61,541 bases of DNA from contig NZ_JAAOCA010000034.1 in NCBI RefSeq assembly GCF_014694385.1, positions 1-61,541 on the forward strand, written 5' to 3'. The number at the start of each line of letters is the position of its first letter. Position 1 is the stretch's first letter. Positions 34,139 to 43,297 of this stretch are shown one piece after another. The stretch is from Pseudomonas typographi. GTDB taxonomy: Bacteria > Pseudomonadota > Gammaproteobacteria > Pseudomonadales > Pseudomonadaceae. Made by a program: the position numbers and the translations under genes. The notes under the pieces were generated by a model, which saw only the letters and a list, made by a program, of their open reading frames with translations, had not been told where the DNA came from and ran no database searches.

Positions 34139-35014
34139 TCAGTTCCCCCTTTGCCGTGGGTCGAGTAGGTCGTGTACACCGTCGCCCAGCAGGTTGAAGC
34201 CAATGGCCGTGAGCAAAATGGCCAGGCCTGGGAAGGTGGAGTACCACCACTGGTCGAGGATGAAGTTGCGCCCGCTGGCGACCATCGCGCCCCATTCAGC
34301 GGTGGGCTGCTGGGCGCCCAGGCCGATGAAGCCCAGCGCCGAGGCCATCAGGATGGCGTTGCCGATGTCGAGGCTGAATTGCACCAACAGCGGTGGCGCC
34401 GCGTTGCGCGCCACGTGCCACTGCACCAGGTGCCAACGCCCGGCACCGAAGGTTCGCGCCGCTTGCACATAGGCCATTTGGCGGATACTCAGGGCCTGGC
34501 CGCGGGCCAGGCGCACGTAGAACGGGATGCGCACCAGGGTGATGGCCAGCATGGCGTTGAACAGGCTGGGCCCGAGGGCGGCGGCCAAGGCCATGATCAG
34601 CACCAGGGAAGGCACCGAAAGGATGATGTCCATCGCCCGCATGGTCAGGCGGTCGAAGCGCCCGCCGATCACCCCGGACAGGCAGCCAAGCAGGCCGCCG
34701 CTCAGGCTGGAGGCAAACGCCACGAACAAGCCGACGCCGACGGACTGGCGGCTGCCGTAGATCACCCGGCTGAGCAGGTCGCGGCCCACTTCGTCGGTGC
34801 CGAACCAGTGCAAGGCGCTGGGTGCTTGCAGCCGCTCGGTGAGCTTTAGCGCATTGGGTGCATAGGGCGCCAGCCAAGGGGCGGCGGCCATGCATAACAG
34901 CACCAGCGCGGTGATGCCGACGCCGGCGAGCATCAGCGGGCTGCGGCGTACCCGGTAGGCGAACCATGCCAGGTTCTGCTGCCAGGGGCTGGCGGTAATG
35001 GTGGCCACGGGCAT
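34139..35014 (-). CDS. ddpC: Dipeptide ABC transporter permease, DdpC-like
   Basis: 291 residues with an N-terminal OppC-type region and five to six membrane helices. It contains HWFGTDEVGRDLLSRVIYGS and the EAA loop YVQAARTFGAGRWHLVQWHV, both typical of DppC/DdpC. It pairs with the DdpB-like protein, whose gene ends one base upstream. Confidence 0.78.
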   Translation of the reverse strand: MPVATITASPWQQNLAWFAYRVRRSPLMLAGVGITALVLLCMAAAPWLAPYAPNALKLTERLQAPSALHWFGTDEVGRDLLSRVIYGSRQSVGVGLFVAFASSLSGGLLGCLSGVIGGRFDRLTMRAMDIILSVPSLVLIMALAAALGPSLFNAMLAITLVRIPFYVRLARGQALSIRQMAYVQAARTFGAGRWHLVQWHVARNAAPPLLVQFSLDIGNAILMASALGFIGLGAQQPTAEWGAMVASGRNFILDQWWYSTFPGLAILLTAIGFNLLGDGVHDLLDPRQRGN

Positions 35015-35015
35015 G

Positions 35016-36032
35016 TTAGTTCACCTTGGCGATGCGTGGGTCGACCAGCCGGTACAGCAGGTCGATAAAGCGGTTGAGCAGCACATAGATGAACGACACC
35101 AAAATGGCGAAGCCCATCACCGCCGGGAAATCCAGGGCCTGGATCGACTGGACCACATAAGCGCCCATGCCGGGCCAGGCGAAGACCGTTTCGGTCAGCA
35201 CCGCGCCATAGAGCAAGTCGCCCAGGGCCAGGCCCAGCACGGTGATCGACGGGATCAGCGCATTGGGCAGGGCATGGCGCATCACCACGGTTGCGTGGGA
35301 CAGCCCATAGGCCCGGGCGGTGCGAATGTAGTCTTGGCCCAGTTGTTCGAGCATGGCCGCGCGGATCTGCCGGGTGATCACCCCCAGGTTGACGAACGCC
35401 AGGGTCACTGCCGGCAACAGTAAGTGCGTGGCGGCACTGCGAAAGGCCGCCCAATCTCCCGCCAGCAGGCTATCGACCAGGTACAGCCCGGTCACCGGCG
35501 CCGGCGCCTCGGTGCCTTCACCCAAGCGGCCGCCACCGGGCAGCCAGCCCAGGTGCCCGTAGAACACGACGATCAGCCCCAGCCCCAGCCAGAACGCGGG
35601 CGTGGAGATACCGGCCACTGCCACGGTGCGGGCCACCTGGTCGACCAACCGGTTGGGGTATACCGCGGACAAAACCCCCAGGGGCACCCCCACCAGTACC
35701 GACAGCAGCAACGCCGCCAGCGCCAGTTCCACGGTGGCGGGAAAGAACCTGCGCAGGTCGTCGAGTACCGGCCGGTGCGTGCGGATCGACGTGCCCAAGT
35801 CGCCGTGCAGCAAATCGCCCATGTAGTGCAGGTATTGTTGGTACAGCGGCAAGTCCAGCCCCAACTGGTGGCGGATGCTGGCGACGATGTCGTCGCTGGC
35901 GCGGTCGCCGGCGATCAGCCGGGCGGGGTCGCCGGGTATCAGGTGGGAAATCACGAAAGTGATCAGCGACACCCCGACCACCACGATCAGAATGTCCAGC
36001 AGCTGCTTGCGCAGCAGGTGCAATACGGCCAT
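35016..36032 (-). CDS. ddpB: Dipeptide ABC transporter permease, DdpB-like
   Basis: 338 residues. The start LLRKQLLDILIVVVGVSLIT, the HLIPGDPARL motif and the EAA loop DYIRTARAYGLSHATVVMRH are characteristic of DppB-type permeases. E. coli DdpB has 340 residues. It follows the binding-protein gene by 48 bases. Confidence 0.78.
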   Translation of the reverse strand: MAVLHLLRKQLLDILIVVVGVSLITFVISHLIPGDPARLIAGDRASDDIVASIRHQLGLDLPLYQQYLHYMGDLLHGDLGTSIRTHRPVLDDLRRFFPATVELALAALLLSVLVGVPLGVLSAVYPNRLVDQVARTVAVAGISTPAFWLGLGLIVVFYGHLGWLPGGGRLGEGTEAPAPVTGLYLVDSLLAGDWAAFRSAATHLLLPAVTLAFVNLGVITRQIRAAMLEQLGQDYIRTARAYGLSHATVVMRHALPNALIPSITVLGLALGDLLYGAVLTETVFAWPGMGAYVVQSIQALDFPAVMGFAILVSFIYVLLNRFIDLLYRLVDPRIAKVN

Positions 36033-36080
36033 GGCAAACCTCTAAAGCTGGGCGCCCTATGGGCAGGGCGCCAGGTGCCG

Positions 36081-37634
36081 TTACTTGGACATCGCGGCGA
36101 AGTCGAAGACTTGTTCGAGCATCGGGTTGAACACGTAGCCCTTGACCGTGCTGCTCATGGGTACGGTGTAGGCTTTCTGGTACAGGTAAGCGTAGGCACT
36201 GTCGCCCACCACGATCTTTTGCGCCTGTTGGTACAGCGCCTTGCGTTTTTCCACATCGCTGATGCTGGCGGCTTCACGCACCAACTCATCGACCTTGGGG
36301 TTGCTATAGAACGAGCGGTTGCCCGAGAGCCCGGCATTGGCCGTGTCGAACCAGAAGTTCATGAACATGTAGGGGTCGGCGAAGTCCGGGCTCCAGTTGC
36401 CGATGGCGATGTCGAAGTCTGCGCTGCCCAGGCGGTCGCGGAAGGTGGCGTTGGCCAGTTTATTCATGTTCAGGTTCACCCCGAGGCTGGCGAGCCCCGC
36501 TTGCAGGGTCAAGCCGATGGGCTCCCAGGCTGGGTCTTTGTCGGAGTACAAAAACTGCAACGTGCTGACCTTTTTCGGCGCCTTGGCAAGCGCTGCCTGG
36601 GCGGCGGCCATGTCCTGTTTGGGCACCGGCAAACTGGGGTCGTAGCCCCACATGCCCTGCGGTATCGGGCCGTTCATCAACTGGGCTTTGCCCATGGCGA
36701 TGCCATCGACGATGCCCTGGTAGTCCAGTGCCTCGACGATGGCTTTGCGCACGTTAGGGTCGTTAAGCGGTGGCCGCTTGTTGTTCAGGTACAGGTAGGT
36801 CACCCGCAGCGACGGGTAGGCCGTAGTCACGAAGCCCGGTGCCTTGGCCAGCGCTTGGACCTGGTCTTCGGGGAGGTCTTCGATGATGTCCAGATCGCCA
36901 TGCTCCAGTTGCAGGCGGCGCACCGACGGCTCGGCGATGATCTTGATCACTACCTTTTTAAGGCTCGGCGCGGCGCCGGCGTAGTGGGCGTTGGGCTCCA
37001 GGGTCAGGGCTTGGCCTTTTTGCCAGGCCGCCAGCCGGTAGGCCCCGGAGCCGGCGGTGTGGCTGGCCAGGTAGGCGTCCGGGTCTTTCACATCCGGGTT
37101 GACGATGCTGGCGCCGTTATGGGCCAGGGCGAAGAGGAAGGGCGCAAAGGGCTTTTTCAGGGTGAAGCGCACGGTCAACGGGCCCACCACTTCAGTGACC
37201 ATGTCTTCCGGGAAGATACTCGATGGGCCTTGCTTGAGCTTGATCAGCCGTTCGATCGAGAACTTCACCGCCTCGGCGTTCACCTCGGCGCCATCGTCGA
37301 AATGGTTGCCAGGCTTGAGGGTGAAGGTCCACACCAGGTTGTCGGGCGAGACGCTCCAACTGGCGGCCAGGTCGCCTTCGACCTCGGTGCTGCCCTTGCC
37401 GTTTTCGACCTTGTAGCGCATCAGGCGCTGGTAGGCAGGGTAGGTGACCGTCCAGTCGTTGTTATCGAAGGTCACGCCAGGGTCCAGCGTTTGCGGGTCG
37501 GCGGCCTTGCCGAGCATCAGGGTGTCGGCCGGCACCGCGGCGTTGGCCGCCTGCCAGGCGCCCAGGCTGAGCGCACTGGCCAAGAGCAGCGTGCGGTAGG
37601 GCGAACGGGTGAGTTTGCGCGATAACTGAAGCAT
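36081..37634 (-). CDS. ddpA: Periplasmic dipeptide-binding protein, DdpA-like
   Basis: 517 residues from the ATG at 37634, giving a signal peptide cut near AANAAVP. SBP_bac_5 features include GKAADPQTLDPGVTFDNNDW, SWSVSPDNLVWTFTLKPGNHF and ALDYQGIVDGI. E. coli DdpA is 516 residues and binds D-Ala-D-Ala-type dipeptides. The assignment leans on length, gene order and the adjacent ddpX. Confidence 0.78.
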   Translation of the reverse strand: MLQLSRKLTRSPYRTLLLASALSLGAWQAANAAVPADTLMLGKAADPQTLDPGVTFDNNDWTVTYPAYQRLMRYKVENGKGSTEVEGDLAASWSVSPDNLVWTFTLKPGNHFDDGAEVNAEAVKFSIERLIKLKQGPSSIFPEDMVTEVVGPLTVRFTLKKPFAPFLFALAHNGASIVNPDVKDPDAYLASHTAGSGAYRLAAWQKGQALTLEPNAHYAGAAPSLKKVVIKIIAEPSVRRLQLEHGDLDIIEDLPEDQVQALAKAPGFVTTAYPSLRVTYLYLNNKRPPLNDPNVRKAIVEALDYQGIVDGIAMGKAQLMNGPIPQGMWGYDPSLPVPKQDMAAAQAALAKAPKKVSTLQFLYSDKDPAWEPIGLTLQAGLASLGVNLNMNKLANATFRDRLGSADFDIAIGNWSPDFADPYMFMNFWFDTANAGLSGNRSFYSNPKVDELVREAASISDVEKRKALYQQAQKIVVGDSAYAYLYQKAYTVPMSSTVKGYVFNPMLEQVFDFAAMSK

Positions 37635-37734
37635 GCCGGTTCCTCGATGTGGGGTCGTGTGTGGGGTGCTACGGCAGGTACAGTCAACAAGGGTGTTCGC
37701 GCCAGGGTTCAGTTGCCCCGGTCGCGCGTCAGCT

Positions 37735-38310
37735 TCAGGCGAGCAGGGCGTGGAGCTGTTCGGCACTGAGGTGGTGATGGTCGATCAGCGCATAACGGTC
37801 CGCCGCCGGCAGCTCGAAATGCCACCACTCGCTAGCGATAGGGGCAAAGCCTGCGCCCATCATGATGCCCAGCAACACCAGGCGGTTACGTTGCACCGGC
37901 GCTGGCAGGTCGGGGTTGAAGGGGTGCGACAGCGTGCGCATGTCGTCGAAGCCGGTGCCCATGTCCAGGGGTGTATCGTGCTCATCCAGCAGGGTCACGT
38001 CGACCGCCACGCCACGGCTGTGGTGTGAACCCAGCGCGGGGTCGCGCACGTATTCGGCATTGGGCAGCGCGCGCCACAGCAACTGCTGTGCATAGGGCGG
38101 GCGGTAGGCATCGAGCACCTGCACGCGGTAGCCAGCCAAGCGCGCCAGTTGGTTGGCCTTGAGCAGGCAGGCCGCAGCGTCACGGTGCAGCAGGCAGCGC
38201 ATGTCTTGGTAAATCACGCGCCCGGCGAGGTTGTCGGCGGTGGCGTAGACCAGGTGGATGGCCAGGCCGTCGGTGTGCGGGTCGATCTCGACCAGGTCAG
38301 GGTGGTTCAC
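37735..38310 (-). CDS. ddpX: D-alanyl-D-alanine dipeptidase (VanX/DdpX family)
   Basis: 191 residues from the GTG at 38310, which has AAAGAGG five bases upstream and gives the E. coli DdpX length (193); ATGs at 38328 and 38340 are alternatives. The start IHLVYATADNLAGRVIYQ and CLLHRDAA fit the family. Zinc ligands and catalytic Glu are in SHHSRGVAVDVTLLD and SEWWHFEL. It splits D-Ala-D-Ala so the cell can use dipeptide released from peptidoglycan turnover. No signal peptide is seen, so cytosolic. No van resistance genes are nearby, and the ddp context argues for nutrition. Confidence 0.9.
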   Translation of the reverse strand: MNHPDLVEIDPHTDGLAIHLVYATADNLAGRVIYQDMRCLLHRDAAACLLKANQLARLAGYRVQVLDAYRPPYAQQLLWRALPNAEYVRDPALGSHHSRGVAVDVTLLDEHDTPLDMGTGFDDMRTLSHPFNPDLPAPVQRNRLVLLGIMMGAGFAPIASEWWHFELPAADRYALIDHHHLSAEQLHALLA

Positions 38311-38347
38311 AGGTACCTCTTTATCCATCAGGGTGTGCATGGCCGGT

Positions 38348-39199
38348 TCACTCGAACTGGCCAAAGCGCTGTTGCAATGCGCGGTTGCGTGCCAGGCGCT
38401 GGTCGAGCCGGTCGCCCAAACGGTCGGCCACGGCCGACACCAGCAGGTTGAGCAACGCCGCCAGCGGTGCCAGCGAATCCCAGAACTGGCCCACCTCAAG
38501 CTTCAGTGGCAGCAGGTCGGTGGCGAAGTCCCGGGCCCAGGGGCAGTGGTAGTCGGTAATCAGCGCCAGCGGTATCTTGGCATCGGTCGCCGCCTCGCAG
38601 AGCTTGCGGGTGACGCTCGAATAGGCGCGAAAATCCGCCAAGAGGATATAAGGCCGCTCGAAGCCGGCGTTGAGCATGTCGGCATAAGTGCCCGACAGGC
38701 CATCGACATAGAACGCCTTGGGGCGAATGTATTCGAGCAGGCTGTGGAAGCTGTTGAGCAGCCCGCGGGTGCTCTGGATACCAACGATGAACACCGCCTC
38801 GCGGCTGTACAGTTGCTCCACCACCTGGGCGAACACCGGCCCACGGGCCATTTGGTAAACCGCCTCGATGGCGGCGAGCTCTTGCGCCAGCGAACGGTCC
38901 AGGGCGTCGCCGCGCCCGCTTTGCTGGCGAAAGGCGCCGAGCCGGTCGGTGATGCGCCAGGCACCGGAACTGTCCTCGCGCAGGCTGTGCTTTACATCGT
39001 CAAGGTTGCGGTAGCCCAGCGAGCGCAGCAGCCGGCCCACTGAAATACCGGTGGTGCCCGCCTGCTGGGCAATGCTGTCGGCGGTTTCGAACGGCAGCTT
39101 GCCGGGGTTGGCCAGCAAGTAACCGGCTACCCGCTTTCCGGTGGGGGTCAAGTCGGCGAAGGTCGCTTCAAGGGCGTCGAAAAAACTGGGCTGGGGCAT
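38348..39199 (-). CDS. RpiR/MurR-type regulator of the ddp-like operon
   Basis: 283 residues. The N-terminal HTH_6 domain (FADLTPTGKRVAGYLLANPG, QQAGTTGISVGRLLRSLGY) is followed by a SIS sugar-isomerase-like domain (VFIVGIQSTRGLLNSFHSLL, ILLADFRAYSSVTRKLCEAA). RpiR-type proteins often sense phosphosugars, for example MurR with MurNAc-6-P, which would suit control of cell-wall-derived dipeptide uptake. It lies directly upstream of ddpX on the same strand; E. coli ddp has no such regulator and relies on RpoS. Confidence 0.85.
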   Translation of the reverse strand: MPQPSFFDALEATFADLTPTGKRVAGYLLANPGKLPFETADSIAQQAGTTGISVGRLLRSLGYRNLDDVKHSLREDSSGAWRITDRLGAFRQQSGRGDALDRSLAQELAAIEAVYQMARGPVFAQVVEQLYSREAVFIVGIQSTRGLLNSFHSLLEYIRPKAFYVDGLSGTYADMLNAGFERPYILLADFRAYSSVTRKLCEAATDAKIPLALITDYHCPWARDFATDLLPLKLEVGQFWDSLAPLAALLNLLVSAVADRLGDRLDQRLARNRALQQRFGQFE

Positions 39200-39409
39200 C
39201 GCGGCGCTCTAGGCCTGAATCGTTATCCATCTGTCATAATATGTTTCAATGTTCTTAGGCTAACATTGCTGAGGCGTGGGCTGCAAGGGCAGGCCATGCG
39301 CGATTGGGGGTTGCCGACCATTGGCGCTGGCAAAACCTCTTCAAATGGCGCTTCGCAGCGGCTCGCCAGCGGTTAAAGTAACCCCACCCTTAATGCCAGG
39401 AAGCCTGCC

Positions 39410-40117
39410 ATGCCCCGCACCAACCCGTTCGACCAGCCCGTCGGCGAGCCCATGCTCGGCTGGTCGCCACGCCCGCAGCCCGGCGCGGTGACGTTGGCCG
39501 GCCGCACCTGCCGGCTCGAGCCGCTCAATGCCGCGCAGCATGCCGATGCCCTGTATGCCGCCTACAGCCAAGCCGCCGATGGCCGCGACTGGACCTACCT
39601 GTTCGTCGGCCCATTCGACAGCGCCGAGCACTACCGCCACTATGCCGAGGCCGCTGAGCAAAGCACCGACCCGCGCCATTACGCGGTCATCGAGCAAGTG
39701 AGCGGCCGGGCGGTCGGCACGCTGTCGCTGATGCGCATCGACCCCGGTCACGGGGTGATCGAAGTGGGCAACGTGACCTTTTCGCCGCAGCTCAAGCAAT
39801 CGGTGCTCTCCACCGAGGCGCAGTACCTGCTTATGGCCTATGCATTCGATACGCTCGGCTACCGCCGCTACGAGTGGAAGTGCGACAGCCTCAATGCACC
39901 CTCGCGCAAGGCCGCATTGCGCTTGGGCTTCAGCTTCGAAGGGATCTTCCGCCAGGCGGTGGTGTACAAGGGCCGCAGCCGCGATACGGCCTGGTACTCG
40001 ATCATCGACCGGGAATGGCCCGCGCTCAAAGCCGGTTTCCAGGCTTGGCTGGCTCCGGAGAATTTCGATGAGCAGGGGCGCCAGCGCCAGTCGTTGCTGG
40101 CGATGCGCGAGGCCTAA
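39410..40117 (+). CDS. GNAT N-acetyltransferase, RimJ/RimL type
   Basis: 235 residues. A RimL-like start (CRLEPLNAAQHADALYAAYS) and acetyl-CoA-binding part (RRYEWKCDSLNAPSRKAALR then LGFSFEGIFRQAVVYKGRSR) fit Acetyltransf_3 proteins of the YjcK/aminoglycoside-like branch. Acetyl acceptor unknown. It starts 210 bases after the divergent rpiR gene. Confidence 0.85.
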   Translation: MPRTNPFDQPVGEPMLGWSPRPQPGAVTLAGRTCRLEPLNAAQHADALYAAYSQAADGRDWTYLFVGPFDSAEHYRHYAEAAEQSTDPRHYAVIEQVSGRAVGTLSLMRIDPGHGVIEVGNVTFSPQLKQSVLSTEAQYLLMAYAFDTLGYRRYEWKCDSLNAPSRKAALRLGFSFEGIFRQAVVYKGRSRDTAWYSIIDREWPALKAGFQAWLAPENFDEQGRQRQSLLAMREA

Positions 40118-40138
40118 GTGCAGCACGGCCTAAACCCA

Positions 40139-40717
40139 TTACCCCCAAAAATTATTCTGCACCCGCTGTACCGCCGCGTTCGCCGCGCGGCAGTCGAACG
40201 CCTCGGCGTCGTAGCCGCCACGCAGCCAGGCCAATAGCTCGTCGCGCGCTTCGCACGGCGGCTGCGCCAGGGTGTGTAGCATTTGCAGGTAGCCGTCGGC
40301 ACCGCCGGCGTCTTCTGGCGGGCAGGCGCGGGCGCCGTCGAGCAGGTGGCACCAGTTACCGCCTTGCTCGCAAGGCTCTACCGCCTCCACCGCGATCACG
40401 TGTTGCCAACTGTCGCCAAAGTCGTAGAGATAGCGCAGCCGTTCGCCCTGCTTGGCGACCACTCTCAGCCGGGCCTTGCGGTCGTCGACCACGTCGGCGG
40501 CCATGTCCATTTCGGCTTCCGGTGGCAAGTAACGCCGCACGCCGTTACTGAACTCATGCAGGTGGCGGCTTTCCCAGCCCATCGCGGCCTGGATGTAGTG
40601 GTGCAGCTTGCGCAAGGTGATATCGCCGCTGACCCACAAGCGCCGCCAAATGGGCGGGTTGATCACCAGCGGTTCGAGTTGGATCAGCAGGGTGTAGCTT
40701 AGCGGTTGTTGGGCCAT
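40139..40717 (-). CDS. Plasmid pRiA4b ORF-3 family protein
   Basis: 192 residues. LEPLVINPPIWRRLWVSGD, LHHYIQAAMGWESRHLHEF and LRYLYDFGDSWQHVI are diagnostic of the pRiA4b_Orf3-like family (IS1096 TnpR-like). Despite its name it is a widespread single-gene family of unknown role; no mobile element is visible beside it. Confidence 0.88.
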   Translation of the reverse strand: MAQQPLSYTLLIQLEPLVINPPIWRRLWVSGDITLRKLHHYIQAAMGWESRHLHEFSNGVRRYLPPEAEMDMAADVVDDRKARLRVVAKQGERLRYLYDFGDSWQHVIAVEAVEPCEQGGNWCHLLDGARACPPEDAGGADGYLQMLHTLAQPPCEARDELLAWLRGGYDAEAFDCRAANAAVQRVQNNFWG

Positions 40718-40753
40718 TGAAGCGTCCGGAGCGGCAGTGGAAGGTTCGTAAGG

Positions 40754-42355
40754 TCAGTCGCTTGTGCCCAGGCTCACGCCATAAAACCCGGTGACGCCGA
40801 ACGGGTTGATCTTGAAGCCTTCGACGTTTTTGCGCATGGGCTGGGCCACCACTGAATGGGCCATCGGGCTGACCGGCATTTGCTCGCGCAGGATCTTCTG
40901 TGCCTGCTGGTAGAGGCGGGTGCGTTCGCCGCGGTCGGCGCTGAGCCTGGCTTTTTCGATCAGCGCGTCATAGTTCTTGTCGCACCAGCGGGCGTAGTTG
41001 CTGCCGCCTATGGAGGCGCAGCTGTAGAGCACGCCCAGCCAGTTGTCCGGGTCGCCGTTGTCGCCGGTCCAGCCATAGGTGAGCACGTCGTGTTCACCGG
41101 CCTTGGCCCGTTTGATGTATTCGCCCCATTCGTAGCTTACGATATTGGCCTTAACGCCCACCTTGGCCCAGTCTTGCTGGATCATCTGTGCCGACAGCCT
41201 GGCGTTGGGGTTCGAAGCACGCTGCACGGTCATCGCCCACAGGTTGATTTCGGTGCCCGGTTTCACCCCAGCGGCCTCCAGCAACTGCTTGGCTTTTTCC
41301 GGGTCGTAGGGTGCGCCTTGAATCGTCGCGTCGTAAGACCACTGGTTCGGCGGGATCACGTTCTGCGCGACCTGGCCGGCGCCTTGAAACACGGTGCTGA
41401 TGATCGCCTGCTTGTTGATGGCCATGTCCAGCGCCTGGCGCACACTCGGGTTATCCAGCGGCGGGTGCTGGATGTTGTAGGCCAAAAAGCCCACGTTGAA
41501 GCCCGGTTGCTCCAGCACTTTGAGGGCCGGGTCCTTTTTGATTTCCGCCAGGTCCACCGGCCGGGCGTAACCGCTGACCTGGCACTCGCCGGCTTTCAGC
41601 TTTTGCAGGCGTGTGGCGGGGTCTGGGGTGATGGCGAAAATCAAGTGATCGAGTTGCACGTCTTCGGGCTTCCAATAGTGGCGGTTGCCGTCGAAGCGGA
41701 TGACCGCGTCTTTCTGGTAGCGGTTGAACACGAATGGCCCGGTGCCCACCGGTTGCTGGTTAAGTTGTTCGGGCTTCCCGGCCGCCAACAGTTGGGCCGC
41801 GTACTCGGCCGATTGCACCGAGGCGAAGCTCATGGCGAGGTCGGCGGTGAAGGCCGCGTCGGGCTGCTTGAGGCTGAACACTACCGTGTAGGCGTCGGTT
41901 TTACTGACCGAGGTGATGTTCTGGTCCAGCCCCATGTCGGTGAAATAGGGGAATTCGGCGGGGTACGCTTTACGGAACGGCTGCGCGTTGTCCAGCATGC
42001 GTTCGAAGGTGAACAGCACGTCATCGGCATTGAAGTCGCGGCTGGGGGTGAAGTATGCGGTGGTGTGAAAGTGCACGCCTTGGCGCAAATGGAAGGTGTA
42101 CACCTTGCCGTCGGGGCTGATATCCCATGCCGTGGCCAACCCCGGCTCCAGGGTGGTGCCGCCGCGTTGGAACTGTACCAGCCGGTTGAACACGGTTTCG
42201 GCCGAGGCGTCGAATTCGGTGCCGGAGGTGTATTGGGCCGGGTCGAACCCGGCTGGGCTGGCTTCGGAACAGTACACCAGGCTGCCGGCGGCCTGGGCCA
42301 AGGGGCCGGTGCAGAGCAAGGCCACCAGCAGGGCTGGGGCGGTGAAACGACGCAT
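40754..42355 (-). CDS. dppA: Orphan dipeptide/oligopeptide-binding protein (DppA type)
   Basis: 533 residues, E. coli DppA being 535. A signal peptide (LLVALLCTGPLAQAAG) precedes SLVYCSEASPAGFDPAQYTS and AWDISPDGKVYTFHLRQGVH, close to DppA. No permease or ATPase genes accompany it; it could feed the ddp-like permease upstream or a dpp system elsewhere. The exact peptide preference cannot be read. Confidence 0.82.
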   Translation of the reverse strand: MRRFTAPALLVALLCTGPLAQAAGSLVYCSEASPAGFDPAQYTSGTEFDASAETVFNRLVQFQRGGTTLEPGLATAWDISPDGKVYTFHLRQGVHFHTTAYFTPSRDFNADDVLFTFERMLDNAQPFRKAYPAEFPYFTDMGLDQNITSVSKTDAYTVVFSLKQPDAAFTADLAMSFASVQSAEYAAQLLAAGKPEQLNQQPVGTGPFVFNRYQKDAVIRFDGNRHYWKPEDVQLDHLIFAITPDPATRLQKLKAGECQVSGYARPVDLAEIKKDPALKVLEQPGFNVGFLAYNIQHPPLDNPSVRQALDMAINKQAIISTVFQGAGQVAQNVIPPNQWSYDATIQGAPYDPEKAKQLLEAAGVKPGTEINLWAMTVQRASNPNARLSAQMIQQDWAKVGVKANIVSYEWGEYIKRAKAGEHDVLTYGWTGDNGDPDNWLGVLYSCASIGGSNYARWCDKNYDALIEKARLSADRGERTRLYQQAQKILREQMPVSPMAHSVVAQPMRKNVEGFKINPFGVTGFYGVSLGTSD

Positions 42356-42636
42356 GTGGCGTTCCCTCTTAAAACATCACCTTAGTACGGTGCCGCAGCT
42401 GTTGGCCGCACCCTGTTGCCGGTGCCTTTGACTGCCGGGCGGCGTTGCCGCCGTTCGCCATGGCCCCGCTATCGCGCGTTATGGCGGCTTGCCCGGCAAT
42501 CAAAGTCAGCCGTCATTGCTTGTGCGAATTTCTGAGACACGCGACTAGGTTAGCAGCCTTTGCGCGGACCAATGCCATTGACAGCGCAAGCCCGCGCACC
42601 TCTACAATCGCCGCTTTCGCCGCCAAGGGCCGTGCC

Positions 42637-43266
42637 ATGTTCGGTATCGTCGATTTTCCGTTGTTCTTGCTCGCCGTGTTCATTCTAAACGTCACGCCTG
42701 GGCCGGATATCGCCTATGTCGCCGGGCAGAGTATCGTCCATGGCCGCCGCGCCGGCGTGATGTCGGCGCTCGGGGTATCGATAGGTGGCTGCGTGCACAC
42801 CTTGTTTTGCGCCCTTGGGCTCACCGCGCTGCTGGCCGCGTCTCCGTCTGCCTTTACCCTGATCAAAACCGCGGGCGGCCTGTACCTGGTGTACCTGGGC
42901 CTGCGCACCCTTTTTGCGCGCAAACCTGCGGCCGGAAGCGTAATGCCAGTGCCACGGCTGCGTGAAACCACGTTGCTGCTTCGTGGGTTCGTTACCAACG
43001 TGACCAACCCGAAGGTGCTGCTGTTCTATGTGGCGTTCTTCCCGCAGTTCGTGGCTGCTGGCAGCCCCGACAAAACCACCGCGTTCTTGCTGTTGGGGTT
43101 AGTGTTCGTCGCGTCGGGGTTGGCGGTGGATGCCACGGTGGCCTTGGTCGCGGCACGCGCATCGAGGGCTGTCAGTGGCCGGCCGCGGGTGCGTGGCTGG
43201 GTCGACCGGGTGATTGGCACGGCCTTTGTAGGGTTGGGCGTGCGGCTGTTGCTGGCGCGGCGTTGA
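42637..43266 (+). CDS. LysE/RhtB-family amino-acid exporter
   Basis: 209 residues from the ATG at 42637; the frame is open from 42445 but the upstream part lacks character. Six membrane helices with FILNVTPGPDIAYVAGQSIV at the start and GFVTNVTNPKVLLFYVAFFP mid-way, which are RhtB/LysE signatures. Probably exports a neutral or basic amino acid; alone in its transcription unit. Confidence 0.9.
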   Translation: MFGIVDFPLFLLAVFILNVTPGPDIAYVAGQSIVHGRRAGVMSALGVSIGGCVHTLFCALGLTALLAASPSAFTLIKTAGGLYLVYLGLRTLFARKPAAGSVMPVPRLRETTLLLRGFVTNVTNPKVLLFYVAFFPQFVAAGSPDKTTAFLLLGLVFVASGLAVDATVALVAARASRAVSGRPRVRGWVDRVIGTAFVGLGVRLLLARR

Positions 43267-43297
43267 ACGGCCGCCGCGCGCTGTGGCCATTACCACA

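Noticed and set aside
35424..37625. 733-codon open frame antisense to ddpB and ddpA
   Set aside because: Spans two well-supported opposite genes and their gap; composition is typical of a GC-rich antisense frame.
37735..38310. Vancomycin-resistance vanX
   Set aside because: No vanH/A ligase genes are nearby, and the gene sits in a ddp-like transport operon in a Gram-negative genome.
40139..40717. Mobile element suggested by the pRiA4b ORF-3 protein
   Set aside because: No inverted repeats, transposase or integrase nearby; the family is common as a lone chromosomal gene.
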